From NCBI GenBank assembly GCA_024280335.1, contig JAJRQI010000010.1, forward strand, positions 1 through 60,588: a stretch of 60,588 nt of DNA. Direction: 5' to 3'. The notes under the pieces are model-generated. The model had not been told where the DNA came from. It saw only the letters and a list, made by a program, of their open reading frames with translations, and ran no database searches. Each line of letters opens with the position of its first letter. The first letter of the stretch is position 1. Origin of the DNA: Deltaproteobacteria bacterium. Lineage in GTDB: Bacteria > Desulfobacterota > Desulfuromonadia > Desulfuromonadales > Geopsychrobacteraceae. Below are positions 10,201 through 18,036 of this stretch, piece by piece. The position numbers and the translations under genes were made by a program.

Positions 10201-10735
10201 GAGAATCAGAAGCGGTAAAAACATCCCCAGGCAGCTCCGCCAGCAATTTTTCCAGCGGCAGCTGATGATTGGCGGCGAACTGCAACTGAAAGGCGGGAGA
10301 ATCGGGCCGAAAGATCTGCGGCAACATCTTGGCGGCCAGCCGCGCGGCCAGCTCCCAGCCGTTGTTGGCCTCTTCCTCCTCTGCCAATTCTTCACACTCT
10401 TCCAACGTAACGGCGACACCGTCGTACATCAGCAGATCATTCTCGGCCAGAAACCGGGCGAACAACATCCGGTGCCAATGCTCGTAGGCGACCTCTTCCA
10501 CCAGCCGATCCATGCTCTGAACTTTACCGCCGTTAAGCGCATCCCCCAACTGTCGCCCATGCACCCGCAACTTACGCCGCAGAGCTTTTTCATCGTCACC
10601 TAAATGTTCAAACGCCGCAGCCTCACCAACCCCGAGTTGCCCCAATGCCGCCAGAGCCGCCGCCTCAGCGATCTCACGAGCCTGTTTGACAGTGCGTTCG
10701 AGTTGATTGCGGAGTGATTTGTCGAGTGGTTGCAT
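7268..10735 (-). CDS. pglX: BREX-1 adenine-specific DNA methyltransferase PglX
   Basis: PglX marks host DNA and is essential for BREX discrimination. The 1155-residue protein has SAM-binding motif I (LDPCCGSGHF, 321-330) and a catalytic motif IV variant, NVPY at 507-510, where NPPY is the common form; NVPY is usual in this PglX-like group. The start is ATG 10735, sharing its A with the TGA of the upstream gene (TGATG), preceded by AGGAGGGG; the longer frame to 10771 would overlap that gene. Residues about 270-300 come from an inserted palindromic repeat. The central third (about 8290-9500) is visibly AT-richer than its flanks, suggesting exchange of the specificity region. Confidence 0.9.
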   Translation of the reverse strand: MQPLDKSLRNQLERTVKQAREIAEAAALAALGQLGVGEAAAFEHLGDDEKALRRKLRVHGRQLGDALNGGKVQSMDRLVEEVAYEHWHRMLFARFLAENDLLMYDGVAVTLEECEELAEEEEANNGWELAARLAAKMLPQIFRPDSPAFQLQFAANHQLPLEKLLAELPGDVFTASDSLGWVYQFWQSKRKDDVNASEVKIGARELPAVTQLFTEPYMVSFLLDNSLGAWWAGKKLSADDADVRRFKTEEELRKYCSIPGVPLEYLRFVEIPLNPPFSKGDLNTADQLPPLKKGGGGGFVWQPAAGTFDAWPDALSELKTLDPCCGSGHFLVAAFLMLVPMRMELEGLSAQEAVNAVLRENIHGLELDQRCVELAAFALALTAWNYPDAGGYRPLPELNVACSGLAISAKEDDWANLAGDNTDLRLSLKELYKQFKEAPALGSLINPGSSLASGRLFKHKWEEVGPLLTKALAGERDDEKSEMGVVALGVSKAAHLLSGKYQWVITNVPYRSSNDLDNVIRNFSSAEYSDGATDLATIFLLRIFDYLSSAGNSSLVIPQNWLVQPTYRSLRKHLLTMHGIRSIVRLGPGAFQEITGEVVNALLLSVDQKNRDGFMAIDCGRDTAYDEKIDILLKKDPNFKSSHKQLTNPDSVIFLGDQSGSLSFLGYSASSIQGIKTGEDDRYKRKYWELTRVSTEWEWLQSTVREVSDYGGLENILYWGESGDHLARKQGMTAWRKKGVAVSQMSSLPSTSYLSGAFDSNMTAIVVRDEKDLLPLYGFAISGELSRAVREFDQSLKPTNSSFEKIFFNKIKWRAFAEEKYPNGLPKPYTDDPTQWIFHGHPCGSVVWDEESKWTAHGPLRTDDSVLQVAVARLLGYRWPAELDADMELADEQREWVNRCETLLPYADEDGIVCIPPVRGEAAASDRLLNLLVAAYGDAWSNDTLAELLKNAAHAGKTLEIWLREKFFTQHCKLFGHRPFIWHIWDGLPDGFAALVNYHKLDHKLLETLIYTYLGDWISRQKQDIASGVDGAQEKLAAAETLKEKLELILAGEAPYDIFVRWKPLEQQPIGWNPDLNDGVRMNIRPFMSVPDVKKKDAGVLRDKPNIKWGKDRGKDVESAPWYHLFGGDRINDHHLSLAEKMVALEASRGGTQDE
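9839..9927. repeat. Palindromic repeat inserted in frame within pglX
   Basis: Two near-identical 37-38 bp units (9839-9876 and 9891-9927) lie in inverted orientation around a 14-bp spacer. Each unit holds a hairpin of C-runs and G-runs around TTTTTCAAA or TTTGAAAAA. On the coding strand they translate without a stop as NPPFSKGDL and PPLKKGGGGGF, which breaks the PglX sequence between YLRF and the motif I region. This kind of GGGGGATTT palindrome disperses in many genomes, usually between genes. Confidence 0.85.
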
Positions 10736-11262
10736 CAGGCCCCTCCTGCTGAGGTATGGACCACCGGCCATTTAGGAAAATTACTGTTCCATTTGGCGAC
10801 ATTGACCACCTGGCAACTCTGGACGATTTCTCGTTTCCAGCGTCTGGAGGCCAACCCGACCGGCAACTCTTTTTGCAGAGCTTGCCGCATGGTTGTGTTC
10901 TGGGCATTATCCAGGGTCAGCAAACAGATATAATGAATCGGCTTATCATCTTTTTGCGCTGCATACCTGAAGAGGAATGAATCCCGATATTTGTATTTGA
11001 GGTAATTCTTCAGCCATTTAAAGTGAGCCCGTTTCTCTTTCAATTCTTCCTCAGAGACAAAGGATTTGGTGTCATACATTGCCGGGTGATCAAAGTCTTT
11101 CATTTCAACAAACACATAGGCATCATCGAACTCTGCAACGATATCGACTGCCTTCATCGGCTGACCATGATAGGTCGCTTTTGTTTTGTCTGTTTCGTCA
11201 AAAACAAAGACGTCTATGGCATCGGAAAAATCAAAAGAAAAACCATCTGCATCGATTTTCAT
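10735..11262 (-). CDS. Putative PD-(D/E)XK-like nuclease, partner of the AAA ATPase
   Basis: I do not recognise a named family for this 175-residue protein. Its most telling segment is VDIVAEFDDAYVFVEMK: D40, then E53-x-K55 at the end of a predicted beta strand, the pattern of a PD-(D/E)XK nuclease core. A Lys/Tyr-rich helical region follows (LKNYLKYKYRDSFLFRYAA) and then YICLLTLDNA. Its ATG overlaps the stop of the upstream AAA ATPase gene as ATGA, and its own stop overlaps the pglX start as TGATG. The coupling suggests an ATPase-nuclease effector pair inserted into BREX. Catalytic activity is inferred from the motif only. Confidence 0.6.
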   Translation of the reverse strand: MKIDADGFSFDFSDAIDVFVFDETDKTKATYHGQPMKAVDIVAEFDDAYVFVEMKDFDHPAMYDTKSFVSEEELKEKRAHFKWLKNYLKYKYRDSFLFRYAAQKDDKPIHYICLLTLDNAQNTTMRQALQKELPVGLASRRWKREIVQSCQVVNVAKWNSNFPKWPVVHTSAGGA

Positions 11263-12299
11263 TTCCCCAGCTTCCCCATAGATTTTTCAATTTCTCGGTC
11301 AACAATCCCGCCAAAAGTGTCATCAATCGCATTGGGGGAAATATTCAGATAGTTATCTGTCGAAGCAACCTCAATATCACCACTTTCCTGGTTTCGGTAG
11401 AGGCTGTGATAGAGAATTTTATCTTTCGGTTTGGTTTGCAGATCAAATTCTTTCAGGATCACGTAATCATGCGTCGTCAAGAAGATCTGTACCCCCATGC
11501 GTTGTAACTCAACGAGGATTTCCACCACGGTCTTCATCAGGCGTGGGTTGAGATTGGTTTCCGGCTCATCCCAGCAGAGAACAGAACCATTGGTAAGAGT
11601 TCCGTTTTGAATCAAAACCCACAACAGGGCCAGCTTACGGAGCCCTTCGGCCAGCAGAGTAAATTCCAATTCACCCTGCTTGTTCTTCAGGAAGAATTCT
11701 TCATTTTTTGTAACAACCTTGCCGTCCATCGATTTTTGCAAAACATTGAGAAGCTTTTTGCGCGGGGCATCGATCGGCCCCTTGAGTGTGTCGAGAAAGG
11801 CGCGATCAATGATGTCGGCATAGACCTCTTCGAAGTGAATATTTCGCAGGCTGTAGAGTGAGCGAAACCCTGGAGCATTGGCCATCATATCTTTGACTGG
11901 GATATAGACCGATTCGAGAGGATCTTCTCTCCACTGTTTTGGAGTCCCGCTTTCGGTGGCTTTTTCTGGAGTTTTGGTATGGTTGGAGAATGCCGTCCGG
12001 ATTCTGATCGTTCGACGTGCACCTGGCAAACGGCGATGAAGCTCGACGAACCCCTTACTACTCGTGGAAGACCTTTTGATCAAACGTCCAATCTGATCAC
12101 CCGAAGGCCGAAAGACCTTGTTGAGTTTTTCAGCCATGCTCTTCTGACTTTTGGTGATGTCACAGGCAGCATAAAGAGCTTTGAGAATATGGGTTTTACC
12201 GGTACCGTTTTCCCCGACAAAAATATTGAGTCCAGGGGAAAAAGGAACCTCCAAATCTTCAAAAGCTGTGAATTTTTCGAACTTTATCTTCGTTAACAT
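11259..12299 (-). CDS. AAA family (OLD/RecF-like) ATPase, BREX accessory
   Basis: The 346-residue protein is a compact ABC/RecF-type ATPase: Walker A GENGTGKT at 29-36, a signature-like LLAEGLRKLALL at 215-226, Walker B plus D-loop SVLCWDEPETNLNP at 239-252, and the H-loop TTHD at 275-278. It has no long coiled coil and no Toprim nuclease domain, so it probably relies on the nuclease-like protein encoded directly after it with ATGA overlap. It starts 8 bases after the brxC stop. Pairs of such ATPases with small nucleases occur as defence modules; its specific trigger cannot be read from sequence. Confidence 0.8.
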   Translation of the reverse strand: MLTKIKFEKFTAFEDLEVPFSPGLNIFVGENGTGKTHILKALYAACDITKSQKSMAEKLNKVFRPSGDQIGRLIKRSSTSSKGFVELHRRLPGARRTIRIRTAFSNHTKTPEKATESGTPKQWREDPLESVYIPVKDMMANAPGFRSLYSLRNIHFEEVYADIIDRAFLDTLKGPIDAPRKKLLNVLQKSMDGKVVTKNEEFFLKNKQGELEFTLLAEGLRKLALLWVLIQNGTLTNGSVLCWDEPETNLNPRLMKTVVEILVELQRMGVQIFLTTHDYVILKEFDLQTKPKDKILYHSLYRNQESGDIEVASTDNYLNISPNAIDDTFGGIVDREIEKSMGKLGK

Positions 12300-12307
12300 G
12301 AAACCTC

Positions 12308-15300
12308 CTAGCGCACCACAACGGGCCCATTTCCAAGCGCGGATTTCAGCTGCTGTTTTACCTCTTCTGCCCAGGCATCAACATCATCAGCCGTCTTGAG
12401 AGTACGACGGGGAACGGAAATAAACTGGGTTTTGGGCTCGCATAATTCGGCGGCCTGTTCCAAAACAGTATTGAAACGCCCGGACAGCGCGGCGAGCTGG
12501 TCGGTAAATTGCCCCAGGGGCAAGACCCGCAGAGTCGCCAAAATCTGCTGCGTTGTCTGCACCTCTACTTTCGGCTGAAAAACAACGCTTAATTTCTGCC
12601 CGGCAAGCAGCCTGTTCTTCTCTTCCGGCTCCAACTGCTGCCAGTTCTCATCAGCCTGCAGGCGCGACATCCCTGCGGCATGCCGTTCTTTGTATTGGCC
12701 ATCGAGACGATTCAGTTCGTTGCGCAACTGCTGCGACAGTTCCTTGACCAAGGGCGCGATCGGATCGGGATCATCAAGCAACATCCGTTGATCTTCAATA
12801 TTCTGGACCTGAATCCGATAGGTTTCAGCGTTTTGTAGACCATTTGACTGCCGAGCAAGCTCCTGCAATTGCAGCCAGGCTGGACAACGTTTGTCGATCA
12901 GCTTGGCGGTTTTCTCCCAGTCCTTAATAGACTGGCTGAGGTCATCCCTGCGGTTGTAAATCTGCAGCAGCTGTTCATTACCGACCGCCAGTCGAATTTG
13001 CTCAATCAGAGTGGTATCCGGACTTTCAGGTTTGGGTGCTTCGCCGCCCGATTTTTCGATCAGAATTTTGAGCTTGTCGATAAATGGCGTAACCGCCAGG
13101 TGCTCCTGGTTTGAGGTTGCCGAGATCCCTACCGCCTGAAACACCTTGCGGATAGCGATGCGCTGTTTGGTACTGATGGTGGTTGCTTCGACCCGGAATT
13201 GCGTACGACCGATGGCTTTACGCTCTAGCTTCTGCGGGTCAACGGGCCGACTCTGTTCATCCAGTGCCCGAATCAGCCCCGCATTCAACAACGTTTGCAG
13301 GGCACCGTCGACAGCATCCTGCGCCCAACCGTAGGGAGACTCCAGAAAGTTTGTGCGGATTTCAGCACCGGTTTTGCCCACAGCGATATAGCCGATAACC
13401 TCTTTACAAACCGGATTGTTGGCCGCTTCACCGCTATCACCAACCGCAACTAAAGCGTCAGGCGCCCCCTGTTTGGCCTTGGCGTAAACCTTGTCCCAGC
13501 TCGGATGGTCAGCGCTGGAGAATTTGGGATAGAGTCGCTGCAGGGAGTTTTCCGCCGCCTCAAGGACCATCTCCTGTAGAGAGTTGCCGACAATTTCGGT
13601 TCCTCCTCCCTGGTACACTTTGGCCCCGGCCAACGCCTCTTTCAGCAACTGCTCGACCCTTCCTTGCGCCGCTTGCAGAATCGTTTTCATGGCTGCGCAG
13701 GCTTCATTGCCTTCCGGTGAGTTCGGCACGCCCCGGATCTGCAGGGTGGTCTCCGCAGCCTTCAAATCGATGAGGGCGTTGCGCAGGTCATCCGCAGAAC
13801 GCTTAGGAATAAAGACAAACAGGGTCGGTGATTTGCTGCCGGCCTGCAAGGCTTCGGCACGCACCGAGTTTTCATCCGTACTCCAGCCATCGCGGACCCA
13901 GACGTATATTTTCTTATCATGGTCTTTGGGCAGTTCGGCATCAAAAACCGGACTGATATCCCGCGAAACCTTGGCCGCGCCATGAGTCAAATTCCGCTGC
14001 TTGACCTGGGCATTGAATCTTTGCTTGACCCGGTCGTCGCGTTCAGCGTGAATCCGATGATCTTCGCTAGTCAACCGCCCCTGCTGACTTAAAAACTCAT
14101 TATTCCAGAGCGCACTCTCTTCGGTTTGAATCCGATATTCATCGCCAACTTTTATCAGCAGACTGCTGTCATCGAGCAGTTTTGGGAGTTTGCTTCTCAA
14201 GGCGCTGCTGCCAGCGGTCAGATCTTCAACCAGCAGGTCCGCGATGGTATCAACATCCGCCTTTAACCCGACCTCCGTGTTGCTGCCGATCAGCTTGTTG
14301 ATCAGAAAAACCAGACCGCAGGCCCGGGCCAACAGTTTTTGTTCGGCGTCAGCGGAAGCATAGCCACTCATGGTCTCTTCGTAGACTTTACGGGGCAGGA
14401 TACAGGCCTGCTGCAGTTTCACCGCACTGTCGAAATAGAGATAATCACCGGCAACAACATGCCCCACAGGCTGGTCGAGATTGCTCTGAATCGCTTTGTG
14501 GATCATGGTCAACTGATTGCGCAGCTGGCTGTCGGTGCCGGTTTGATCGAGGACGCGCAGGGTGTTGTCCCAAAACCTGCGCCGGACCGGCAATATCGGG
14601 TAATCCTGCGGAAAGTGAACAATGTCATCCTGACGATGGGCAAGTGCCGACCCGGCCAGGTGGCGCGAAATCTCACCAAGGTTCTGTTCCATAATCTCTG
14701 CGACCGGCTTAACCGCTTCAGGTTTTTTTGCCAGGATCACTTTACGGATAACCGCTTCGACATCGGTATCGGAAAGTTCAATCCGTTGGGTGAAGCGTCC
14801 TTCGAGTTTTTTCAGATTCGAGGTACCGGTTACCGCTGTCTGGCCGGTGCCGATAAACATCAACTTACCGCCGATCATTTTGCTGCAGGCTTCAACTGCC
14901 TCCTGAACATCAATAGAACGCTCAACACTGGTGCCGATATACTGTTGAACCTCGTCGAGAATAACCAGCGTCAGCGGGAACTTTTCATCTTTGGTCAAAG
15001 CCTGACGAATCGCTTGAACCATTTCATCGTTGCTGACATCTTTGCCGGAGGGGAACTGGTTACGCAGAGTGTCGGCGCAGGTTTTCTCATCAAAGAAGAG
15101 CTGCGGGCGCAGCTTGACCAGGCCCTGCCGGATCACCTCGGAAACGTGCAGACGCTGGACCTCTTTCTGCCATGTCCGCCCCGCTTTTCCGACCTGCTCG
15201 CGCAGCAGATCGAGCAACCCCTCTTCGGCAAGCCACATGACAAAAGAGGCTAGATGGTACTTGGCAGGCAGGCCGACCGATTTAAAGATGATGGCGAGCA

Positions 15301-15745
15301 AGGCACTGCGTACACTGTTGCTGTCATCGTTGGCTTTCAGGGTGCCGGAGGCCGCGTGCAGACCACCATGTCTTTTAGCTTCAACGCTGAGCTCCTTGAA
15401 CAGGTCTTGAATGGACTGCGGCAGTGTCGATACACCCAGGGGAGTTGCGCCGTCTTTAAGGTCAAGGTTGCACCATAACGTCTGTAGCATTTTGACCAGA
15501 TGCGACTTACCGGAGCCATAAAAGCCGCTGACCCAGACTCCCGGTTGTTGCGGTGCCCCACGGCGGACATTATCCAGAAAGGTATTCAGGATCTTCTCCA
15601 GCCCTTTTTGATACTGACCATCACAGACAAAGGTTTCCAGTTCGAAACGCAGCACCTCTTCATTTTGGTCATTGACGTTGGCAACCCCCTCGTTGAGGAG
15701 CTTACGCGACGCAGGGTCACGTTGATAAATCTCTTGATTCTTCAT
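12308..15745 (-). CDS. brxC: BREX P-loop ATPase BrxC
   Basis: A large P-loop protein (1145 residues) typical of BrxC, the central ATPase of BREX. Walker A GFYGSGKSH lies at 74-82 in the context GVWVSGFYGSGKSHLVKML, and VILDEVQQYIG further on is the Walker B region. The C-terminal half is helical and Gln/Glu-rich. I chose ATG 15745 (MKNQEIYQRDPASRKL) because TTTAGGAGGG sits 6 bases upstream; the longer frame to 15769 overlaps brxB. Order brxB-brxC matches standard type 1 loci, with the accessory AAA-nuclease pair placed between brxC and pglX. Confidence 0.92.
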   Translation of the reverse strand: MKNQEIYQRDPASRKLLNEGVANVNDQNEEVLRFELETFVCDGQYQKGLEKILNTFLDNVRRGAPQQPGVWVSGFYGSGKSHLVKMLQTLWCNLDLKDGATPLGVSTLPQSIQDLFKELSVEAKRHGGLHAASGTLKANDDSNSVRSALLAIIFKSVGLPAKYHLASFVMWLAEEGLLDLLREQVGKAGRTWQKEVQRLHVSEVIRQGLVKLRPQLFFDEKTCADTLRNQFPSGKDVSNDEMVQAIRQALTKDEKFPLTLVILDEVQQYIGTSVERSIDVQEAVEACSKMIGGKLMFIGTGQTAVTGTSNLKKLEGRFTQRIELSDTDVEAVIRKVILAKKPEAVKPVAEIMEQNLGEISRHLAGSALAHRQDDIVHFPQDYPILPVRRRFWDNTLRVLDQTGTDSQLRNQLTMIHKAIQSNLDQPVGHVVAGDYLYFDSAVKLQQACILPRKVYEETMSGYASADAEQKLLARACGLVFLINKLIGSNTEVGLKADVDTIADLLVEDLTAGSSALRSKLPKLLDDSSLLIKVGDEYRIQTEESALWNNEFLSQQGRLTSEDHRIHAERDDRVKQRFNAQVKQRNLTHGAAKVSRDISPVFDAELPKDHDKKIYVWVRDGWSTDENSVRAEALQAGSKSPTLFVFIPKRSADDLRNALIDLKAAETTLQIRGVPNSPEGNEACAAMKTILQAAQGRVEQLLKEALAGAKVYQGGGTEIVGNSLQEMVLEAAENSLQRLYPKFSSADHPSWDKVYAKAKQGAPDALVAVGDSGEAANNPVCKEVIGYIAVGKTGAEIRTNFLESPYGWAQDAVDGALQTLLNAGLIRALDEQSRPVDPQKLERKAIGRTQFRVEATTISTKQRIAIRKVFQAVGISATSNQEHLAVTPFIDKLKILIEKSGGEAPKPESPDTTLIEQIRLAVGNEQLLQIYNRRDDLSQSIKDWEKTAKLIDKRCPAWLQLQELARQSNGLQNAETYRIQVQNIEDQRMLLDDPDPIAPLVKELSQQLRNELNRLDGQYKERHAAGMSRLQADENWQQLEPEEKNRLLAGQKLSVVFQPKVEVQTTQQILATLRVLPLGQFTDQLAALSGRFNTVLEQAAELCEPKTQFISVPRRTLKTADDVDAWAEEVKQQLKSALGNGPVVVR

Positions 15746-15756
15746 CTTTTTCCCTC

Positions 15757-16311
15757 CTAAACGGAGCAATCTGCCGTAATCGGTACGGCAAGATAGTTCC
15801 AGCCATCATAGCCATCGAGCAGACGGTAATTATTGTTTTCATAGCTGCCGGGAAAAAAGACCAGCAGACGCCCCTGGATGCGTGAAGCCAGTCGATCAAC
15901 GCAATCTTTAATTTTCACAAAACCGAAAAGTGCGCCGACGCCTTGCAAAGCGACAACCGTACTCTCGGTCAACGGGACTTGCGCGGCCCACTCATCGAAA
16001 CGACGCTCTATGAAATCGAGCAGTTCATCAGGCAAAAGGTCTTGCAGCAGCTCCGGTTCGGCAAAATAGGATGCGGCATAATCCTCTTTAGACATCCAGG
16101 TCGAAAATATATCGGTCAGATCGAAACAGGCCCATTCATGCCCTTTTTGACGCGTAGTCAATTCAAACTCATCGATCTTGGCGCGAAAATGCAGTTCGTC
16201 AGCCTCATCGTAAACACAGAAAACCACCCTCTGAGCGGCAGCAACATCAGGCCGCCAGGGGATTTCAATGTGCTGAGTATAGGATTTGAGCAATCGATCA
16301 AGCTTGTTCAC
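15757..16311 (-). CDS. brxB: BREX protein BrxB (DUF1788)
   Basis: This 184-residue protein fits BrxB: it opens MNKLDRLLKSYTQHIEIPW and continues with RVVFCVYDEADELHFRAKIDEF and, near the end, GRLLVFFPGSYENNNYRLLDGYDGWNYLAVPI, a pattern typical of DUF1788. Position between brxA and brxC supports it. The start codon is GTG at 16311 with AAGGAG about 8 bases upstream, and it overlaps the brxA stop by 14 bp. BrxB is needed for BREX immunity but has no known catalytic activity. Confidence 0.88.
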   Translation of the reverse strand: MNKLDRLLKSYTQHIEIPWRPDVAAAQRVVFCVYDEADELHFRAKIDEFELTTRQKGHEWACFDLTDIFSTWMSKEDYAASYFAEPELLQDLLPDELLDFIERRFDEWAAQVPLTESTVVALQGVGALFGFVKIKDCVDRLASRIQGRLLVFFPGSYENNNYRLLDGYDGWNYLAVPITADCSV

Positions 16312-17089
16312 TCACGAGCTCCTTTTCTTCCGCTGTCAGTAGTTGCGGAAATTGCACTTCAACAACATCACCAATCGATTTAAAAGTCATCCATCCGCGT
16401 CTGGAAGCCTCTTCTGCAAGTTGATGCGCGCGTTCTCTGCCGCAGTCGAGCAGTTTAATGTACTCACTGGAGAAGAGATTCAGTCCCCGACCACCGGTTA
16501 AGTAAGCCAGCAGCAGGGCATAAGCCACGGCACCCGCCGTAACCTGCGGTTTGGTGCGGATTTTTTTTATCCGCCCATTGAGATGACCGGATCTTGTCCA
16601 GGTTCCATTGAGGTTTTGCGCCAGCGACTTCAACATTGCTGCGCTGAAGCGATCAGGATAGTTTTTTTCACAAAAGGCCTGAGTATCTGCTCGCGTGGTT
16701 ACCGTCCCTTCAGGAAGATCAAGAATGAACGGAGCACTCTCGCGCAATATGGCGTCGCGCGCGTAAGCACAAAGCAGAGCAAGCAGTGGCCGACCGACCT
16801 CATCCCGCTGCCAATAAAAAAGCAGCGCCCGATAGAGCAACACCTCAGGATCAAGTGCGTAAAGAGAAATCAGATGACGTAAGGTCAATTGCCTGGACTT
16901 GCCGGATGGCTTGCCAGTGCAATTCTGTTCCACTATTGCACAGGCATAAGTCTCCAGACTTGCCGGTTCCTGGTCCACACAGTCAATAAGTGTCGACAAG
17001 TCAGCAAACATCATCGTTCGAGCCAGATGGACACCGCTGATGCCAAAGCTGAACCCAAGACGGATCAGCCCAGCATTTTTATCTTCCAT
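16298..17089 (-). CDS. brxA: BREX protein BrxA (DUF1819-like)
   Basis: From ATG 17089 the protein has 263 residues (MEDKNAGLIRLGFSFGISG). It is mostly helical with a basic segment (RIKKIRTKPQVTAGAVAYALLLAYL), consistent with the DNA-binding all-helical BrxA family, though it is longer than the roughly 200 residues usual for DUF1819. Assignment rests mainly on position as the gene before brxB. The start at 17089 lies 14 bases after the stop of the HTH gene; the longer frame to 17131 would overlap that gene by 28 bp and has no better ribosome site. Confidence 0.72.
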   Translation of the reverse strand: MEDKNAGLIRLGFSFGISGVHLARTMMFADLSTLIDCVDQEPASLETYACAIVEQNCTGKPSGKSRQLTLRHLISLYALDPEVLLYRALLFYWQRDEVGRPLLALLCAYARDAILRESAPFILDLPEGTVTTRADTQAFCEKNYPDRFSAAMLKSLAQNLNGTWTRSGHLNGRIKKIRTKPQVTAGAVAYALLLAYLTGGRGLNLFSSEYIKLLDCGRERAHQLAEEASRRGWMTFKSIGDVVEVQFPQLLTAEEKELVSEQA

Positions 17090-17103
17090 CTTTCTATTCG
17101 AGC

Positions 17104-17277
17104 TCAATTTACACCGCCGTTGCGAACCCACTCGTCAATCTCATCCCGCTTGAATTTCCAGAGGCGACCGATTTTGTGGGCAGGCAGGTTTTTCTCGCTG
17201 ATCCATTTGTAAACCGTATCTCGTTTGATACCGAGATAGGTAGCGATCTCATCGACGGAAAGCCATCTGTCTTCCAT
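17104..17277 (-). CDS. Small helix-turn-helix (excisionase/AlpA-like) regulator heading the BREX operon
   Basis: From ATG 17277 (GGAG 8 bases upstream) the protein has 57 residues and is a single winged-HTH of the MerR/excisionase family: LSVDEIATYLGIKRDTVYKWI, then LPAHKIGRLWKFKRDEIDEW. A longer frame exists to 17379 but its first 34 residues do not look like protein. It is the first gene of the BREX operon. Such proteins act as excisionases or as repressors; here autoregulation of the BREX operon is plausible, since a palindrome lies about 210 bases upstream. Many BREX loci instead use the WYL regulator BrxR. Confidence 0.82.
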   Translation of the reverse strand: MEDRWLSVDEIATYLGIKRDTVYKWISEKNLPAHKIGRLWKFKRDEIDEWVRNGGVN

Positions 17278-17530
17278 TACACTTACTCCGAGTACCTGCC
17301 CTGCATAGAACCGGCAGACTGTTACGGTTTGTTTATAGAAATTGGGCTGAACTGAACGGTACAAATCGCATGCAAACATGTCAAGATAAGTTTCCCTCTT
17401 TAACCTATTTCATCCTGACGTAATGGGTTTTAGCCCGGTTTATATGGGAATTAACAATAGATAATCACAGTAAGCCATCAAATGTACCAGTGGTTTGTAC
17501 CACTACGACTTACACTAGGTCACAAAACAG
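17278..17530 (-). promoter_or_regulatory. BREX operon upstream region: candidate promoter and operator palindrome
   Basis: This 253-base stretch between the HTH gene and the tmRNA terminator holds no gene that I can support. On the minus strand a TTGACA hexamer (17379-17384) is followed after 17 bases by TACCGT (17356-17361), a promoter candidate with a weak -10. Further upstream AGTGGT and ACCACT (17489-17494 and 17499-17504) form a perfect 6-bp inverted repeat with a 4-base loop, and TGGTACA occurs twice in direct orientation there. It is a fair candidate operator, perhaps for the small HTH protein. Confidence 0.4.
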
Positions 17531-17560
17531 AAAAACCCCTGATTTCTCAAGGGTTTTTTT
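17531..17560 (-). terminator. Rho-independent terminator of tmRNA
   Basis: A short stem (ACCCTTGA with TCAGGGGT on the minus strand, loop GAAA) with A-run and T-run flanks begins 7 bases after the tmRNA CCA end. The flanks make it look functional in both directions. It ends ssrA transcription before the BREX regulatory region. Confidence 0.8.
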
Positions 17561-17566
17561 GATTAA

Positions 17567-17917
17567 TGGTGGAGGTGGCGGGAATCGAACCCGCGTCCGA
17601 AAGCTTTCCACGTAAGGCTTCTACATGCATAGTTTGTGTTTTGAGTTAACCGGACGGAGCTCCCACAAACAGGATATCCACCAAGCGAGTCTGCTTAAGT
17701 TTCGCCCCAGCGCCACAGACACTCGCTGAAACTAGCCTGCTGAATTAACGTCTCATCAACCACACAGGCGATGAATGAAGAGACGTAGCAGCATTAAGCT
17801 GCTAGTGCGTAACTAACGTCAGTGTCTGCGTTTAGTTATGTTGGGCTTGTTACGGAGCCAGCCCACTCCGGCATGCGGCACTTCGTTTCCGTCCCCCGTC
17901 GAAACCTTGACACCCCC
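17567..17917 (-). ncRNA. ssrA: Transfer-messenger RNA (tmRNA), tag ADTDVSYALAA
   Basis: The minus strand begins GGGGGTGTCAAGGTTTCGAC and ends with the T-arm GGTTCGATTCCCGCC and CACCTCCACCA. The acceptor stem GGGGGTG pairs with CACCTCC (one G-U), fixing the ends at 17917 and 17567 with an encoded CCA. After the resume codon the reading frame GCA GAC ACT GAC GTT AGT TAC GCA CTA GCA GCT TAA gives the tag ADTDVSYALAA. tmRNA with SmpB rescues stalled ribosomes and tags the unfinished protein for proteolysis. The smpB gene is directly upstream on the same strand. Confidence 0.97.
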
Positions 17918-17945
17918 TTTTGAATCTGGTTTTAAGTTTCAGGGC

Positions 17946-17979
17946 TGAAGATTTTAAGCTTAACACCTAAAATCTTCAA
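17946..17979 (-). promoter_or_regulatory. Probable ssrA promoter inside an inverted repeat
   Basis: On the minus strand TTGAAG (17974-17979), a 17-base spacer and TAAAAT (17951-17956) make a good sigma-70 type promoter, with a start expected near 17944, about 27 bases before the mature tmRNA 5' end. The hexamers lie within a perfect 11-bp inverted repeat (17946-17956 and 17968-17978). Confidence 0.6.
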
Positions 17980-18036
17980 CCTGCTTCTACCACTATAGTC
18001 GCATATTAGCGAGATAAACTTCAAGTAATGATTTAA

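Noticed and set aside
14339-15253. 304-codon plus-strand frame across brxC
   Set aside because: It lies antisense inside the brxC coding region; brxC has the P-loop and family features and the frame has no recognisable domain.
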